The notes beneath the pieces were generated by a model. It ran no database searches and was not told the DNA's origin. It was given only the letters and a program-made list of their open reading frames with translations. Shown in pieces: positions 8,589 through 16,999 of a DNA stretch of 64,000 nucleotides; the first letter of the stretch is position 1, and each line of letters begins with the position of its first letter. Source of the stretch: Clostridia bacterium (GTDB lineage Bacteria > Bacillota > Clostridia > Christensenellales > Borkfalkiaceae). The stretch spans positions 1 to 64,000 of the forward strand of contig JAFVPE010000018.1 of the NCBI GenBank assembly GCA_017505465.1, read 5' to 3'. The position numbers were made by a program, and so were the translations under genes.

Positions 8589-8617
8589 ATTATATCACGA
8601 ATCCCTTTTTTTGTCAA
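8589..8617 (-). promoter_or_regulatory. Consensus sigma-A promoter of aqpZ
   Basis: On the minus strand: perfect TTGACA, 17-bp spacer, perfect TATAAT, about 60 bp upstream of the ATG. Confidence 0.85.
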
Positions 8618-8720
8618 TACGTTCTAAAAAAAATTTACGCAAGCACTCCCTATTTTTTCGCCGTCGCCGCCGCCCGATGAAAGCTATACGGAAAATATTT
8701 TCATAACTCCCTTATTTTTA

Positions 8721-8749
8721 TTGCTTTTTTTAAAAAAATGGTCTATAAT
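8721..8749 (+). promoter_or_regulatory. Promoter of fba
   Basis: TTGCTT, 17-bp spacer, TATAAT, placed 44 bp before the fba start codon. Confidence 0.75.
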
Positions 8750-8792
8750 AACTCCGTACGAAAAATGTAAAATTTTTGGAGGACAAAAAATT

Positions 8793-9731
8793 ATGCCTTT
8801 GGTAACAACTACCGAAATGTTTAAAAAAGCTTACGCGGGCAAGTACGCAATCGGCGCTTTCAACGTAAACAATATGGAAATGATCCAAGCAATCGTAGAA
8901 GCGGCGAACGAAGAAAAATCCCCCGTTATCTTGCAGGTATCCGCAGGCGCGAGAAAATACGCTAACCCCGTATATTTGAAGCACCTTGTACAAGCTGCTG
9001 TGGAAACCAACGATATTCCCATCGCTATGCACCTTGACCACGGCGCAGATTTCGAAATCTGTAAAGCTTCCATCGACGGCGGCTTCACGTCCGTTATGAT
9101 CGACGCTTCTTCGCACCCTTGGGAAGAAAACATCGCGATCACGAAAAAGGTCGTTGAATACGCACACGACCACGGCGTGGTTGTTGAAGCAGAGCTTGGT
9201 ACGCTCGCAGGTATCGAAGACGACGTAAACGTTGACGCGGCGAACGCACACTTCACTTCCCCCGACGAAGTAGAAGAATTCACCGCAAGAACGGGTATCG
9301 ACTCCCTTGCAATCGCAATCGGTACGAGCCACGGCGCATACAAGTTCAAGCCCGGTCAAGATCCCAAGCTTCGTTTGGACATCTTGGAAGAAATCGGCAA
9401 GAGATTGCCCGGCTTCCCCATCGTTCTTCACGGTGCTTCTTCCGTTCCTCAGGACAAAGTTGCTATCGTAAACCAATACGGCGGCCATATGCCCGACGCA
9501 ATCGGTATTCCCGAATCCGAGCTTCGCAAAGCTGCACAAATGGCAGTTTGTAAGATCAACATCGACAGCGACCTTCGCGTAGCGTTCACGGCGGCGATCC
9601 GTAAGCATTACAGCGAATTCCCCAGTCATTTCGACCCTCGTCAATACCTTGGCGACGCGCGCGCAATGATGAAGGAAATGGTTAAGCACAAGATCGTAAA
9701 CGTTCTTGGCTCGGCAGGCAAAGCATTTTAA
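8793..9731 (+). CDS. fba: Class II fructose-1,6-bisphosphate aldolase
   Basis: The 312-aa enzyme splits fructose-1,6-bisphosphate into DHAP and glyceraldehyde-3-phosphate in glycolysis. The class II metal and catalytic motifs are visible: MHLDHGAD (Asp82 catalytic, His83 zinc ligand), then GTSHGAYK and PIVLHGASS with further zinc histidines, and a C-terminal DSDLR segment. The start at MPLVTTTEMF is chosen because TGGAGG lies 10 nt upstream; an in-frame extension from 8721 overlaps the promoter. It stands alone between its promoter and terminator. The gene for the next enzyme, gap, is about 1 kb away on the same strand. Confidence 0.96.
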   Translation: MPLVTTTEMFKKAYAGKYAIGAFNVNNMEMIQAIVEAANEEKSPVILQVSAGARKYANPVYLKHLVQAAVETNDIPIAMHLDHGADFEICKASIDGGFTSVMIDASSHPWEENIAITKKVVEYAHDHGVVVEAELGTLAGIEDDVNVDAANAHFTSPDEVEEFTARTGIDSLAIAIGTSHGAYKFKPGQDPKLRLDILEEIGKRLPGFPIVLHGASSVPQDKVAIVNQYGGHMPDAIGIPESELRKAAQMAVCKINIDSDLRVAFTAAIRKHYSEFPSHFDPRQYLGDARAMMKEMVKHKIVNVLGSAGKAF

Positions 9732-9742
9732 TTAAAATAGAG

Positions 9743-9771
9743 AAACGGCTTGGTTATCCAAGCCGTTTTTA
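9743..9771 (+). terminator. Terminator of fba
   Basis: AAACGGCTTGG and CCAAGCCGTTTTT around a TTAT loop. Confidence 0.9.
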
Positions 9772-9782
9772 TTATGAAAAGC

Positions 9783-9806
9783 AAGCTCGGCGTTTCCGCC
9801 GAGCTT
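9783..9806 (-). terminator. Terminator of the 103-aa gene
   Basis: AAGCTCGGCG and CGCCGAGCTT around TTTC, with GCTTTTC following on the minus strand. It is back to back with the fba terminator. Confidence 0.75.
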
Positions 9807-9809
9807 GGT

Positions 9810-10121
9810 TTATTCTTCGAGATATTTTTCCAACAATATGCGGGTTTCTTCTTTCATATACCCCCAAGAAAACGCTTCCATATCCTCGACCGTATCCAAA
9901 ATATCTTGCGGAAGCCGTTGCAAAATTTGGGAAATTTCTTGCAATACCTTTTCAAAATTTTTCTTTGCTTTCTCTTGCCACCCCTCCACACACGGACGAT
10001 TGCTTGCTTTATGCAAACAACACCCAAAAAATAATTTTTCCATTTCGAAATCCGTCTTTACGTGTTTGGCTTTATGAAACCCCAAAATCATTTTTACCGT
10101 TTCTTTTAATTCTTTATCCAT
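9810..10121 (-). CDS. Hypothetical 103-aa protein, divergent from an XRE regulator
   Basis: The predicted protein is mostly helical and charged (MDKELKETVKMILGFHKAKH at the start). It has a central FFGCCLHKAS segment and a C-terminal stretch rich in Leu and Glu. No membrane segment or known domain was recognised. The ATG at 10121 is preferred because AGGGTGAG is correctly spaced before it; a GTG 6 nt upstream overlaps that site. It shares a short regulatory region with the XRE gene at 10302, and both promoters lie among paired CAA-N6-TTG sites. Control by that regulator is therefore likely. Confidence 0.65.
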   Translation of the reverse strand: MDKELKETVKMILGFHKAKHVKTDFEMEKLFFGCCLHKASNRPCVEGWQEKAKKNFEKVLQEISQILQRLPQDILDTVEDMEAFSWGYMKEETRILLEKYLEE

Positions 10122-10139
10122 ACTCACCCTTTTTTTATT

Positions 10140-10168
10140 ATTATATCATCCTTTTTATGTTTTTACAA
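10140..10168 (-). promoter_or_regulatory. Promoter of the 103-aa gene
   Basis: On the minus strand: TTGTAA, 17-bp spacer, TATAAT. The -35 end overlaps the first CAA-N6-TTG site. Confidence 0.6.
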
Positions 10169-10220
10169 GTTTAATTGCAATATTTTTTATATTTAAATAA
10201 CAAAAATGCAAGTTAAATTG
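10166..10220. promoter_or_regulatory. Paired candidate operators for the XRE regulator at 10302
   Basis: CAAGTTTAATTG at 10166-10177 and CAAGTTAAATTG at 10209-10220 are near-identical CAA-N6-TTG dyads spaced 43 bp apart. They lie in the intergenic region between divergent genes. Confidence 0.5.
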
Positions 10221-10301
10221 CGAATAAATTACTTGTTTGCTTTTATATTTTTTTAAATACTCATAATAAAATATAAATACAACATATATGGAGAGGGTTT
10301 T

Positions 10302-10610
10302 ATGGACATTGTTTCAAAAATCGATAAATTAAGAAAAGAACGTAAATGGACGAAATCTCGTTTAGCAACAGAAGCAGGAGTTTGTGCAACTACCGTCTAT
10401 AATTGGTTCAATGAAACGAAAGCCATTCCAAGCCGTGAAACAATAGAAAACCTTTGCGTTGCTTTTAAAGTTTCTGTTGCTTCTTTTTATGCTGACGTTG
10501 ATTTTCAAGATCCGTCCGAACAAGAAATCCGACTTTTGGAGCTTTTTAGAAAAATCCCCGACAATAAAAAAGACAAAGCATTATCTGCTTTGGAATTACT
10601 AATCGATTAA
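10302..10610 (+). CDS. XRE-family helix-turn-helix regulator
   Basis: The 102-aa protein has an HTH_3/Cro-CI domain over residues 1-65. The recognition-helix region is KSRLATEAGVCATTVYNWFN, followed by TIENLCVAFKVSVASFYAD. The C-terminal 35 residues (SEQEIRLLELFRKIPDNKK) look like a small helical dimer or effector extension. A GGAGAGGG site precedes the ATG. It is divergent from a small unknown gene and probably autoregulated through the dyads at 10.17-10.22 kb. No prophage genes are nearby. Confidence 0.85.
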   Translation: MDIVSKIDKLRKERKWTKSRLATEAGVCATTVYNWFNETKAIPSRETIENLCVAFKVSVASFYADVDFQDPSEQEIRLLELFRKIPDNKKDKALSALELLID

Positions 10611-10611
10611 C

Positions 10612-10640
10612 AGAACGGCTTTTTTAAGCCGTTTTAATTT
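10612..10640 (+). terminator. Terminator of the XRE gene
   Basis: GAACGGCTT and AAGCCGTTTT around TTTT. Confidence 0.8.
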
Positions 10641-10674
10641 TTGGAATATTTTTCTTTTCTTTTGCTCAAAACTA

Positions 10675-10703
10675 TTGACGAATAAAAAAAATTGTGCTAA
10701 AAT
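10675..10703 (+). promoter_or_regulatory. Promoter of gap
   Basis: TTGACG, 17-bp spacer, TAAAAT. The leader before the ATG is about 85 nt. Confidence 0.75.
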
Positions 10704-10791
10704 GATATTTGGACAAAAACGGATTTCTCAAAACTCCGCTTGTTATACAGTCACAAAATAAAATTTTTATATACTTGGAGGAACTCTAATT

Positions 10792-11811
10792 ATGGCAAAC
10801 GTAAAAGTTGCAATCAACGGTTTCGGCCGTATCGGTCGTCTTGCGTTCAGACAGATGTTCGACGCAGAAGGTTATGAAGTAGTTGCTATCAACGACCTTA
10901 CCAGCCCCTCGATGCTCGCTCACCTTTTGAAGTATGACACCGCTCAGGGCAGATACAAATACTGCGACGAAGTTACCGCTAACGACGAAGCAGGTACGAT
11001 CACCGTAAAAGGTAAGACGATTAAAATCTACGCTGAAAAAGACGCTGCTAACTGCCCTTGGGCTCAGTACGACGTAGACGTTGTTTTGGAATGCACGGGC
11101 TTCTACTGCTCCAAAGCTAAATCCGAAGCACACATCAAAGCAGGCGCTAAGAAAGTTGTTATTTCCGCTCCCGCTGGTAACGACCTTCCTACCATCGTTT
11201 ACAGCGTAAACGAAAACACCCTTACGAAGGAAGATACGATCATTTCCGCAGCTTCCTGCACCACGAACTGCCTTGCTCCTATGGCGAACACCCTTAACAA
11301 GCTCGCTAAGATTAAGAAAGGCTACATGACGACGATCCACGCTTACACGGGCGACCAAATGGTTCTCGACGGTCCTCACAGAAAGGGCGACCTTCGCCGT
11401 GCAAGAGCAGCTGCTGCTAACATCGTTCCCAACTCCACGGGTGCTGCAAAGGCTATCGGTCTTGTTATCCCCGAACTCAACGGTGTTCTTGACGGTTGCG
11501 CACAACGTGTTCCCGTTCCCACCGGTTCCCTTACCCAGCTCGTTGCTATCTGCGAAGGCGAAGTTGACGCTGCTACGGTAAACAAGGCTATGCAGAACGC
11601 TGCTTCCGCATCCTTCGGTTACACGGAAGAAGAACTTGTTTCCTCCGACATCATCGGTATCACCTACGGTTCGTTGTTCGACGCTACGCAAACGAAGTGC
11701 ATGCCTATGGGCGACGGCACGACGCTTGTTAAGGTTGTATCTTGGTACGACAACGAAAACTCCTACACCAGCCAGATGGTTAGAACGATTAAGTACTTCG
11801 CTGAACTTTAA
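10792..11811 (+). CDS. gap: Glyceraldehyde-3-phosphate dehydrogenase (NAD type)
   Basis: The 339-aa enzyme oxidises and phosphorylates glyceraldehyde-3-phosphate in glycolysis. The Rossmann motif INGFGRIGR is at residues 9-17. The active site is [10 protein letters not shown] with Cys156, and the catalytic-loop histidine is in [10 protein letters not shown]. The C-terminal [15 protein letters not shown] segment is present. The NAD-binding Asp in NDL (about residue 35) fits NAD preference. A TTGGAGG site precedes the ATG. It is monocistronic, and pgk and tpi are not next to it. Confidence 0.97.
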   Translation: MANVKVAINGFGRIGRLAFRQMFDAEGYEVVAINDLTSPSMLAHLLKYDTAQGRYKYCDEVTANDEAGTITVKGKTIKIYAEKDAANCPWAQYDVDVVLECTGFYCSKAKSEAHIKAGAKKVVISAPAGNDLPTIVYSVNENTLTKEDTIISAASCTTNCLAPMANTLNKLAKIKKGYMTTIHAYTGDQMVLDGPHRKGDLRRARAAAANIVPNSTGAAKAIGLVIPELNGVLDGCAQRVPVPTGSLTQLVAICEGEVDAATVNKAMQNAASASFGYTEEELVSSDIIGITYGSLFDATQTKCMPMGDGTTLVKVVSWYDNENSYTSQMVRTIKYFAEL

Positions 11812-11842
11812 TCGTATCGGAGTTTCCGAAAAACACGAAAAG

Positions 11843-11870
11843 AAAGGCTTTCCAAACGGAAAGCCTTTTT
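11843..11870 (+). terminator. Terminator of gap
   Basis: AAAGGCTTTCC and GGAAAGCCTTTTT around AAAC. Confidence 0.9.
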
Positions 11871-11895
11871 GTATATCCTTACTTGTATAAAAGTA

Positions 11896-11927
11896 CGCCC
11901 CCAAAGGTTATGCAACCTTTGGGGGCG
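11896..11927 (-). terminator. Terminator of the YugP-type protease gene
   Basis: A perfect 14-bp stem, CGCCCCCAAAGGTT and AACCTTTGGGGGCG, around ATGC. The T-tail is moderate on both strands. Confidence 0.75.
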
Positions 11928-11934
11928 TTTCCCT

Positions 11935-12672
11935 TTAATTTCTACGCCGTCTGCCGCCGAATAACATCAACACCCACAACAAAAACCGCAGGAAGAAGAT
12001 AAGCGAAGTCAACAGTGACGCCACGTAAGTCTGCGCCGCCGCGGAAAGTACCTTTTCCGCGTAAGGAAGCTCCGCTTCCGTCAAAATTTCCTGCTCTAAA
12101 AGCATCTTTTTGGCTCTTCTTGACGCATTAAATTCCACGGGCAAGGTCACAAGCATAAACACCGTGGACAACCCGTACAAGCCCACGCCGACCATAGCGA
12201 TATAAAATCCGACGTCGCTGCTTTTCGTCGCCGTTACCAACAAATCGAGTAACAATCCCACCAAAACAAGCGGAAAGGCGAGCCGACTGCCGATGTTCGT
12301 CACGGTTACGAGCGCATTTCGCAGCTTGTAAGGGAAATACCCTTTCTTTTTTTGCATAACGTGCCCGATTTCGTGCGCCGCTACCGCGCAAGCCGCCACC
12401 GAATCGTTCCCGTACACCGTTTCCGAAAGGTTCACAAGCTTCTTTTTGGGATGATAGTGGTCGGTCAAATTTCCTTGCACCTTTTGCACTTTAATGTCGG
12501 TAACGCCGTTCGCGCGCAACAGCCTCTGCGCCGTATCGTACCCCGTCATGTGCGACTCCGTCGCCATTTGTCCGTACTTTTTGTAGGCGGCGTGCACTCT
12601 TGCGCTTGCAACTGCGCTAATAATCATACAAACGAGCGCCACGCCGATAGAAATAAGATAATATTCTAACAT
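11935..12672 (-). CDS. YugP-family membrane zinc metallopeptidase
   Basis: The 245-aa protein has an N-terminal membrane helix (about residues 4-25). The zinc-protease signature AHEIGHVMQ follows a segment typical of the Zn_peptidase_2 (DUF2268-like/YugP) family: TDHYHPKKKLVNLSETVY. Several hydrophobic helices fill the second half, and it ends GGRRRRN. The start MLEYYLISIG at 12672 is chosen for the AAAGGAA ribosome site; the longer frame has none. Substrates of this family are not known. It is convergent with gap and lies just downstream of rsmI on the same strand. Confidence 0.88.
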   Translation of the reverse strand: MLEYYLISIGVALVCMIISAVASARVHAAYKKYGQMATESHMTGYDTAQRLLRANGVTDIKVQKVQGNLTDHYHPKKKLVNLSETVYGNDSVAACAVAAHEIGHVMQKKKGYFPYKLRNALVTVTNIGSRLAFPLVLVGLLLDLLVTATKSSDVGFYIAMVGVGLYGLSTVFMLVTLPVEFNASRRAKKMLLEQEILTEAELPYAEKVLSAAAQTYVASLLTSLIFFLRFLLWVLMLFGGRRRRN

Positions 12673-12723
12673 TTGAACGTTCCTTTTTTGTTGGTATACT
12701 AATAATATACCCATTTTAAGGAC

Positions 12724-13527
12724 TTATAAATCAATTGAGAATGGATACAGCTCCGATTTGGAAACTCCCCTGTCCTTTGCGGCGCGTTTCAAGGCTTCTT
12801 TTTTGTCCAAGCCTGCCGCCATATAGTGTTGAATGTGCTCCCGTTCGCTCAAAGCGTTGAGGGGGCTTTCCTTTTCTTCTGCACCGCCGACAACGAGCAC
12901 GTATTCCCCGCGCTTTTCGCCCGACAAGCCTTCGGCAAGACGAAAGGAAACCGCCTCTTCGTGGATTTTCGTAATTTCACGCACAGCGCAAGCAGGTCTA
13001 TCCCCGAACACCTCGTACATCGCCTTCACGTCCTTGTCCACGTCTTGGGGTGCGGAGTGGAACGCAAGCGTCAAATCACTATCCTTGTACTTTTCAAGGA
13101 GCGCTTTTTTCTCGCTGTTTTTTTCGGGCAAAAATCCAATGAATGCAAACCTGCCTGCCGGTAATGCCGACAAAACGAGTGCGGCAACGAACGCACACGC
13201 TCCGGGAATGAGGGTGTACGGCTCGCCGTTTTCACGCAAGGTCTTGCAAACGATATTCCCCGGGTCGGACACAACGGGCGTACCTGCGTCGGACACGACG
13301 GCTACCTTTTCGCCGCGGCGGCTCGCCGCTAAAATCTTTTCCGCCGCTTCTTTCTCGTTGAACTTATGACAAGCGAACAACGGTTTCTTGATTTCATACG
13401 CATTGAGCAATTTAATCGTATGGCGAGTATCTTCGCAAAAAATCACGTCCGCTTCTTTGAGCGTTTCGAGCGCACGCAGCGTAATATCTTTCAAATTTCC
13501 AATCGGCGTCGCCACAAAGCTAACCAT
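12724..13527 (-). CDS. rsmI: 16S rRNA (cytidine-1402-2'-O)-methyltransferase
   Basis: The 267-aa protein has the tetrapyrrole-methylase-like fold signatures of RsmI. These are VATPIGNLKDITLRAL at the start, VIFCEDTRHTIKLLN, VVSDAGTPVVSDPG (the SAM-pocket loop) and GACAFVAALVLSALP. It methylates the ribose of C1402 in the decoding centre. It lies next to the TrmN6-like gene on the same strand, the yabB-yabC order also seen near the origin of Bacillus. Here the rest of that neighbourhood (holB, ricT) is 25 kb away. Confidence 0.95.
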   Translation of the reverse strand: MVSFVATPIGNLKDITLRALETLKEADVIFCEDTRHTIKLLNAYEIKKPLFACHKFNEKEAAEKILAASRRGEKVAVVSDAGTPVVSDPGNIVCKTLRENGEPYTLIPGACAFVAALVLSALPAGRFAFIGFLPEKNSEKKALLEKYKDSDLTLAFHSAPQDVDKDVKAMYEVFGDRPACAVREITKIHEEAVSFRLAEGLSGEKRGEYVLVVGGAEEKESPLNALSEREHIQHYMAAGLDKKEALKRAAKDRGVSKSELYPFSIDL

Positions 13528-13583
13528 AATTTACTCCTTTTTATCGAATGAATTGACTTGCTTTGCAAGTGCTGAATTGTAAT

Positions 13584-14285
13584 TCACTTATTCACTATCG
13601 TTTCTAAAATTTCGCAGGCAGGTTTACCGCCTTTAACCGCTTCTACCATCACCAAATACGGTTTCGTCGCGTACCTGCCCCCCACAAATTGCATTTTCTT
13701 GACTTCTAACCCCACTTCGTGTAAAGTGTAGCACACTTCCGCAAGCCTATCCGCGCGGTGCAGCATGCAAAGCCTACCGCCGTATTTCAAGGCAAACGCC
13801 GCCGCCTTGGCAATCTCTTTCAAATTAATGGTGATTTCCTTGCGGCATACCGCTTTTGCGTAGTCGTCGTTGTCAAAACCCGTGTTCGCTCGCTCGTAGG
13901 GCGGATTGCAAAGCACAAGCGAGAATTTCTCGTTATATTCCTTTGGAATATCCTGCAATTTCCCCTGCACGAACGTGAAATTCTCAAAACCGTTATACAA
14001 AGCCGTTTTTCTCGACAAAACGGACAATTCTTCCTGCATTTCAAAGAGCGTGAAGGTCATTCCTTGCGCCTTTTCCTTATTCAAAGCATAAAAATGGAAG
14101 GCGACAATGCCGCTTCCTGCGCAAAAATCCGCTACGGTATCCCCCTTTTTCGCCTTTGCGAATTTCGAGAGCAAAACGGAGTCGGACGTAAAGCGATAAA
14201 GCCGAGTATCTTGCACGATTTTCAATCCGTCAATGAGCATATCTTCCAATACTTCGTATTCGCCAAGACCGAATTTTTCTTCCAT
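13584..14285 (-). CDS. TrmN6/YabB-type N6-adenine tRNA methyltransferase
   Basis: From MEEKFGLGEYEVLEDMLIDG the protein is 233 aa. The SAM-binding segment is ADFCAGSGIVAFHFY, and the N6-methylase motif is VLCNPPYER. The C terminus YLVMVEAVKGGK is typical of the tRNA1(Val) A37 methylase family. The ATG at 14285 follows a GGGGGT site; the upstream in-frame part of the open frame overlaps the divergent gerAA promoter region and is unlikely to be translated. It pairs with rsmI downstream. Exact tRNA substrate is inferred from the family. Confidence 0.85.
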   Translation of the reverse strand: MEEKFGLGEYEVLEDMLIDGLKIVQDTRLYRFTSDSVLLSKFAKAKKGDTVADFCAGSGIVAFHFYALNKEKAQGMTFTLFEMQEELSVLSRKTALYNGFENFTFVQGKLQDIPKEYNEKFSLVLCNPPYERANTGFDNDDYAKAVCRKEITINLKEIAKAAAFALKYGGRLCMLHRADRLAEVCYTLHEVGLEVKKMQFVGGRYATKPYLVMVEAVKGGKPACEILETIVNK

Positions 14286-14385
14286 CGTGCATACCCCCTT
14301 CGTTATATATAAAATAAGTATAGCACTCCGCAGAGAAAAAGTCAAGTATCGCATACTTTTCCACGCAAAAACGCAACCTATTTGC

Positions 14386-15861
14386 GTGAATACTTTATCG
14401 AAATCTATCAAAACCAATCTTGGGGAGTTGAAAAAACGGCTCCCGTCCGAAGATATTTTAACCTACGAGTTTGAAACGCAAGATAAAACCGCCTGCGCCA
14501 TCGTTTATGCCGACGGCATTGTGAATAAACAGCTTCTCGGCGATTTGATCGCCCGTCCCCTTTCCAAGCTCTCTTTGAAAAGCGCCGAAAACGTAGAAGA
14601 CGAAATTAAAAAAACCGCTCTTTTCCCTGAATTAAAGATCGCGGAGGATTTCCAAAAGGCGATGGAAGAAATCTTGGATGGGAACAGTCTTTTTCTTGTG
14701 GACGGCGTGGCGACGGGCTTCATTGCAGGCGCAAAGCTTTTGCCCAACCGTGCCGTTATCGAGCCTCCCACCGACGTCACCGTAAAAGGGCCGCGCGAGG
14801 GCTTTATTGAGGACATCAAGACAAATATGTCGCTTATCCGCAAGCGGTTAAAAACTCCCGATTTGCGCTTTGAAACGGTGCGCGTAGGGAAACGCTCGGA
14901 TACCGCCGTTTCCGTGTGTTGGCTGCACGGAATTGCCGATGAAGAGGTAAAAAAGCAAATCACGGACAAGCTCAACGCCCTGCAAATTGACAACGTACCC
15001 GACTCGTCCTATATCGCCGCCCTGCTCTCGCCGAGAAAGCACTCGATTTTCCGTGTTATCGGCACGACGGAAAAACCCGATATCTTCACCGCAAAGCTCG
15101 CCGAAGGCAGGGTGGGAATCCTTGTAGACGGCTCGCCCATCGCGCTCACAGCACCCTTTTTGCTTGCGGAAGATTTGCAAAGCAGTGAGGACTATTTCGT
15201 GTCGCCGTTCGTGGCGACGAGCATTCGCTTTTTGCGCTGTATTGCGCTGTTCGTCGCGATCCTGCTCCCTGCATTTTACGTTTCGGCACAACTTTTTAAA
15301 ATGCAACTTTTTCCGCTTGGACTTATGCTAACAATCGCAAGCAGCGTACGAGATATTCCGCTTTCGCCAAGTCTTGAAATGTTCGTCGTTCTGCTACTTC
15401 TTGAAATTCTAAAAGAAGCGAGCATCCGTATGCCAAAATACGTCGGTATGTCCCTTTCCGTCGTCGGGGCGCTCGTGCTCGGCGAAACGGCGGTGAGTGC
15501 GGGCTTTCTTTCCACCCCTGCGATTATCATCGTCGCCTTTTCGGGGATTTGCCTGTACACCGTCCCTAATTTTGTGGAAACAGGGAGCTTACTTCGGTGG
15601 CTTTTCTTGCTCGTCGCAGGGAGCGTCGGACCGTTCGGCATTGTCCTTCTCGGTGCATTCGTGCTCTATTATATGCTCTCGTCCGATTGCTTCGGCGCAC
15701 CGATGCTTGCGCCTTTTTCGCCCCTTGTTCCCCACGATTTACGGGATAGTATCGTCAAATACGATATGCTGTCCTTGAAACAACGCCCTCGCCTTTTCCG
15801 CTCGAAAAACAAGACGAGATTACGTGTTCCCAACGAAGAAAAAACACAAGGAGAAAATTGA
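14386..15861 (+). CDS. gerAA: Spore germination receptor subunit A (GerA/SpoVAF family)
   Basis: The protein is about 491 aa from a GTG at 14386; the start is uncertain because no clear ribosome site is seen. The GerA signature is strong: VKGPREGFIEDIKTNMSLIR, then VGKRSDTAVSVCWLHGIAD and VPDSSYIAALLSPRKHSIF. At least five membrane helices occupy residues 280-460. With GerAB and GerAC it forms the inner-membrane nutrient receptor of the dormant spore. The TGA is followed after one base by the next gene. Expression would be expected in the forespore under sigma-G, but no convincing sigma-G promoter could be fixed. Confidence 0.93.
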   Translation: MNTLSKSIKTNLGELKKRLPSEDILTYEFETQDKTACAIVYADGIVNKQLLGDLIARPLSKLSLKSAENVEDEIKKTALFPELKIAEDFQKAMEEILDGNSLFLVDGVATGFIAGAKLLPNRAVIEPPTDVTVKGPREGFIEDIKTNMSLIRKRLKTPDLRFETVRVGKRSDTAVSVCWLHGIADEEVKKQITDKLNALQIDNVPDSSYIAALLSPRKHSIFRVIGTTEKPDIFTAKLAEGRVGILVDGSPIALTAPFLLAEDLQSSEDYFVSPFVATSIRFLRCIALFVAILLPAFYVSAQLFKMQLFPLGLMLTIASSVRDIPLSPSLEMFVVLLLLEILKEASIRMPKYVGMSLSVVGALVLGETAVSAGFLSTPAIIIVAFSGICLYTVPNFVETGSLLRWLFLLVAGSVGPFGIVLLGAFVLYYMLSSDCFGAPMLAPFSPLVPHDLRDSIVKYDMLSLKQRPRLFRSKNKTRLRVPNEEKTQGEN

Positions 15862-15862
15862 T

Positions 15863-16999
15863 TTGGTTGACTTTATCCCTGCTCCCCCCACAGCGAAAAA
15901 CACCGAAACTATCCACGCACGACAAATTGCCTTTGCGGCGGCATTCTTACTCCCTGCGGCTAAATTTTTGGAAGCGCCTTCTTTGCTTGCTCGGTATGCA
16001 AAGGGGGATTTGCTCTTCCCTGCCGTTTTGCATTTTTTGGTGCAAGCGCTCGTTTTGCTTGGCGTTTTGTATGCCGCTTCCCAATCGGAAAAGAGTTTGC
16101 TCGAACGCCTGCAAAATGCGCTCGGCAAGGGAATTTACGTCGTTTACGTATTGTACGCGGCATACTTTCTCTTTGCTGCGGTGCTTCCCTTGCTCGATAT
16201 GGAAAAGTTCGTCTACGCGGCTTTTTTTGACACCGCACCGACGGCTTTTTCCTTCGCCGCCTTCTTCTTTTTCGCCGCTTTTGCTTGCGTAAAGGGAGTA
16301 AAAAGCATCGGGCGCAGCGCCGACCTTTGCTTGTTTTTGTTTCTTTTACCCTTTTGCGTGCTTATGATTATGTCCTTGACGAATGCGGATTTTTCCAATC
16401 TTATGCCTTTTTTTGGAACGCCGCTCGAAGGCTCTATGCAGGCGTTTTCTCGCACCGCCCCCCACTTTTCGGACGCCGTTTTACTACTGCCCCTCATTGC
16501 AAATTTGCGTTATAAAAAGAACGACGGTGTGAAAATTACAATCGGTTATGCTAGCGGAGCGGTGTTTACCTTGTTTTTTCTTGCCGTGTTTTTTAGCATT
16601 TACGGCTCGATTGCTCCACGAGAACATTATGCCTTTTCTAAAGTGGCGCAATATTTTCCTGCGCTTGCCGTCGTAGGCAGAATAGACCTTGTTTTTATCT
16701 ATCTTCTTTCCGTAGTTTTGCTTTTTTACACGTGTTTGCCCTTACAATATACCGCCGATTTACTCGCAAAAAGCTTTTCCACGAAAAGAAAAACTTTTAT
16801 TTCGGCAATTTTGAGCCTTGCGCTACTATTCGCCGTGCTTTTTCTCAACCGCTTTTACGACGGATTTTACGCAACGATTACGGGAAAATTACCTTTCGTT
16901 TTTTGGCTCATCGCAGACATGCTCCCCTTGTTTTTGCTCTTTTTGCCTAAAAACCAGAACTCAAACACCCCTATAAAAAAGGAGAAACGCTATGCATAA
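15863..16999 (+). CDS. gerAB: Spore germination receptor subunit B (GerAB, APC-type permease)
   Basis: The 378-aa protein has about ten membrane helices and fits the GerAB/spore permease family by topology, size and position; sequence motifs are weak. A TTG at 15863 is the likely start: AAGGAG lies 9 nt upstream and the gerAA stop ends one base before it. An alternative GTG at 15824 would overlap gerAA. The 3' end overlaps gerAC by 8 bp. The subunit is thought to bind the germinant in the membrane. Confidence 0.88.
   Translation: MVDFIPAPPTAKNTETIHARQIAFAAAFLLPAAKFLEAPSLLARYAKGDLLFPAVLHFLVQALVLLGVLYAASQSEKSLLERLQNALGKGIYVVYVLYAAYFLFAAVLPLLDMEKFVYAAFFDTAPTAFSFAAFFFFAAFACVKGVKSIGRSADLCLFLFLLPFCVLMIMSLTNADFSNLMPFFGTPLEGSMQAFSRTAPHFSDAVLLLPLIANLRYKKNDGVKITIGYASGAVFTLFFLAVFFSIYGSIAPREHYAFSKVAQYFPALAVVGRIDLVFIYLLSVVLLFYTCLPLQYTADLLAKSFSTKRKTFISAILSLALLFAVLFLNRFYDGFYATITGKLPFVFWLIADMLPLFLLFLPKNQNSNTPIKKEKRYA

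Noticed and set aside
10786..11904. 372-codon open frame on the minus strand
   Set aside because: It is antisense to gap; an artefact of codon usage.
13663..13690. GCAGGTACGCGA in the TrmN6-like gene resembling the dispersed element
   Set aside because: It lies in the conserved family region before YLVMVEAVKGG and matches only the core, so chance is more likely.
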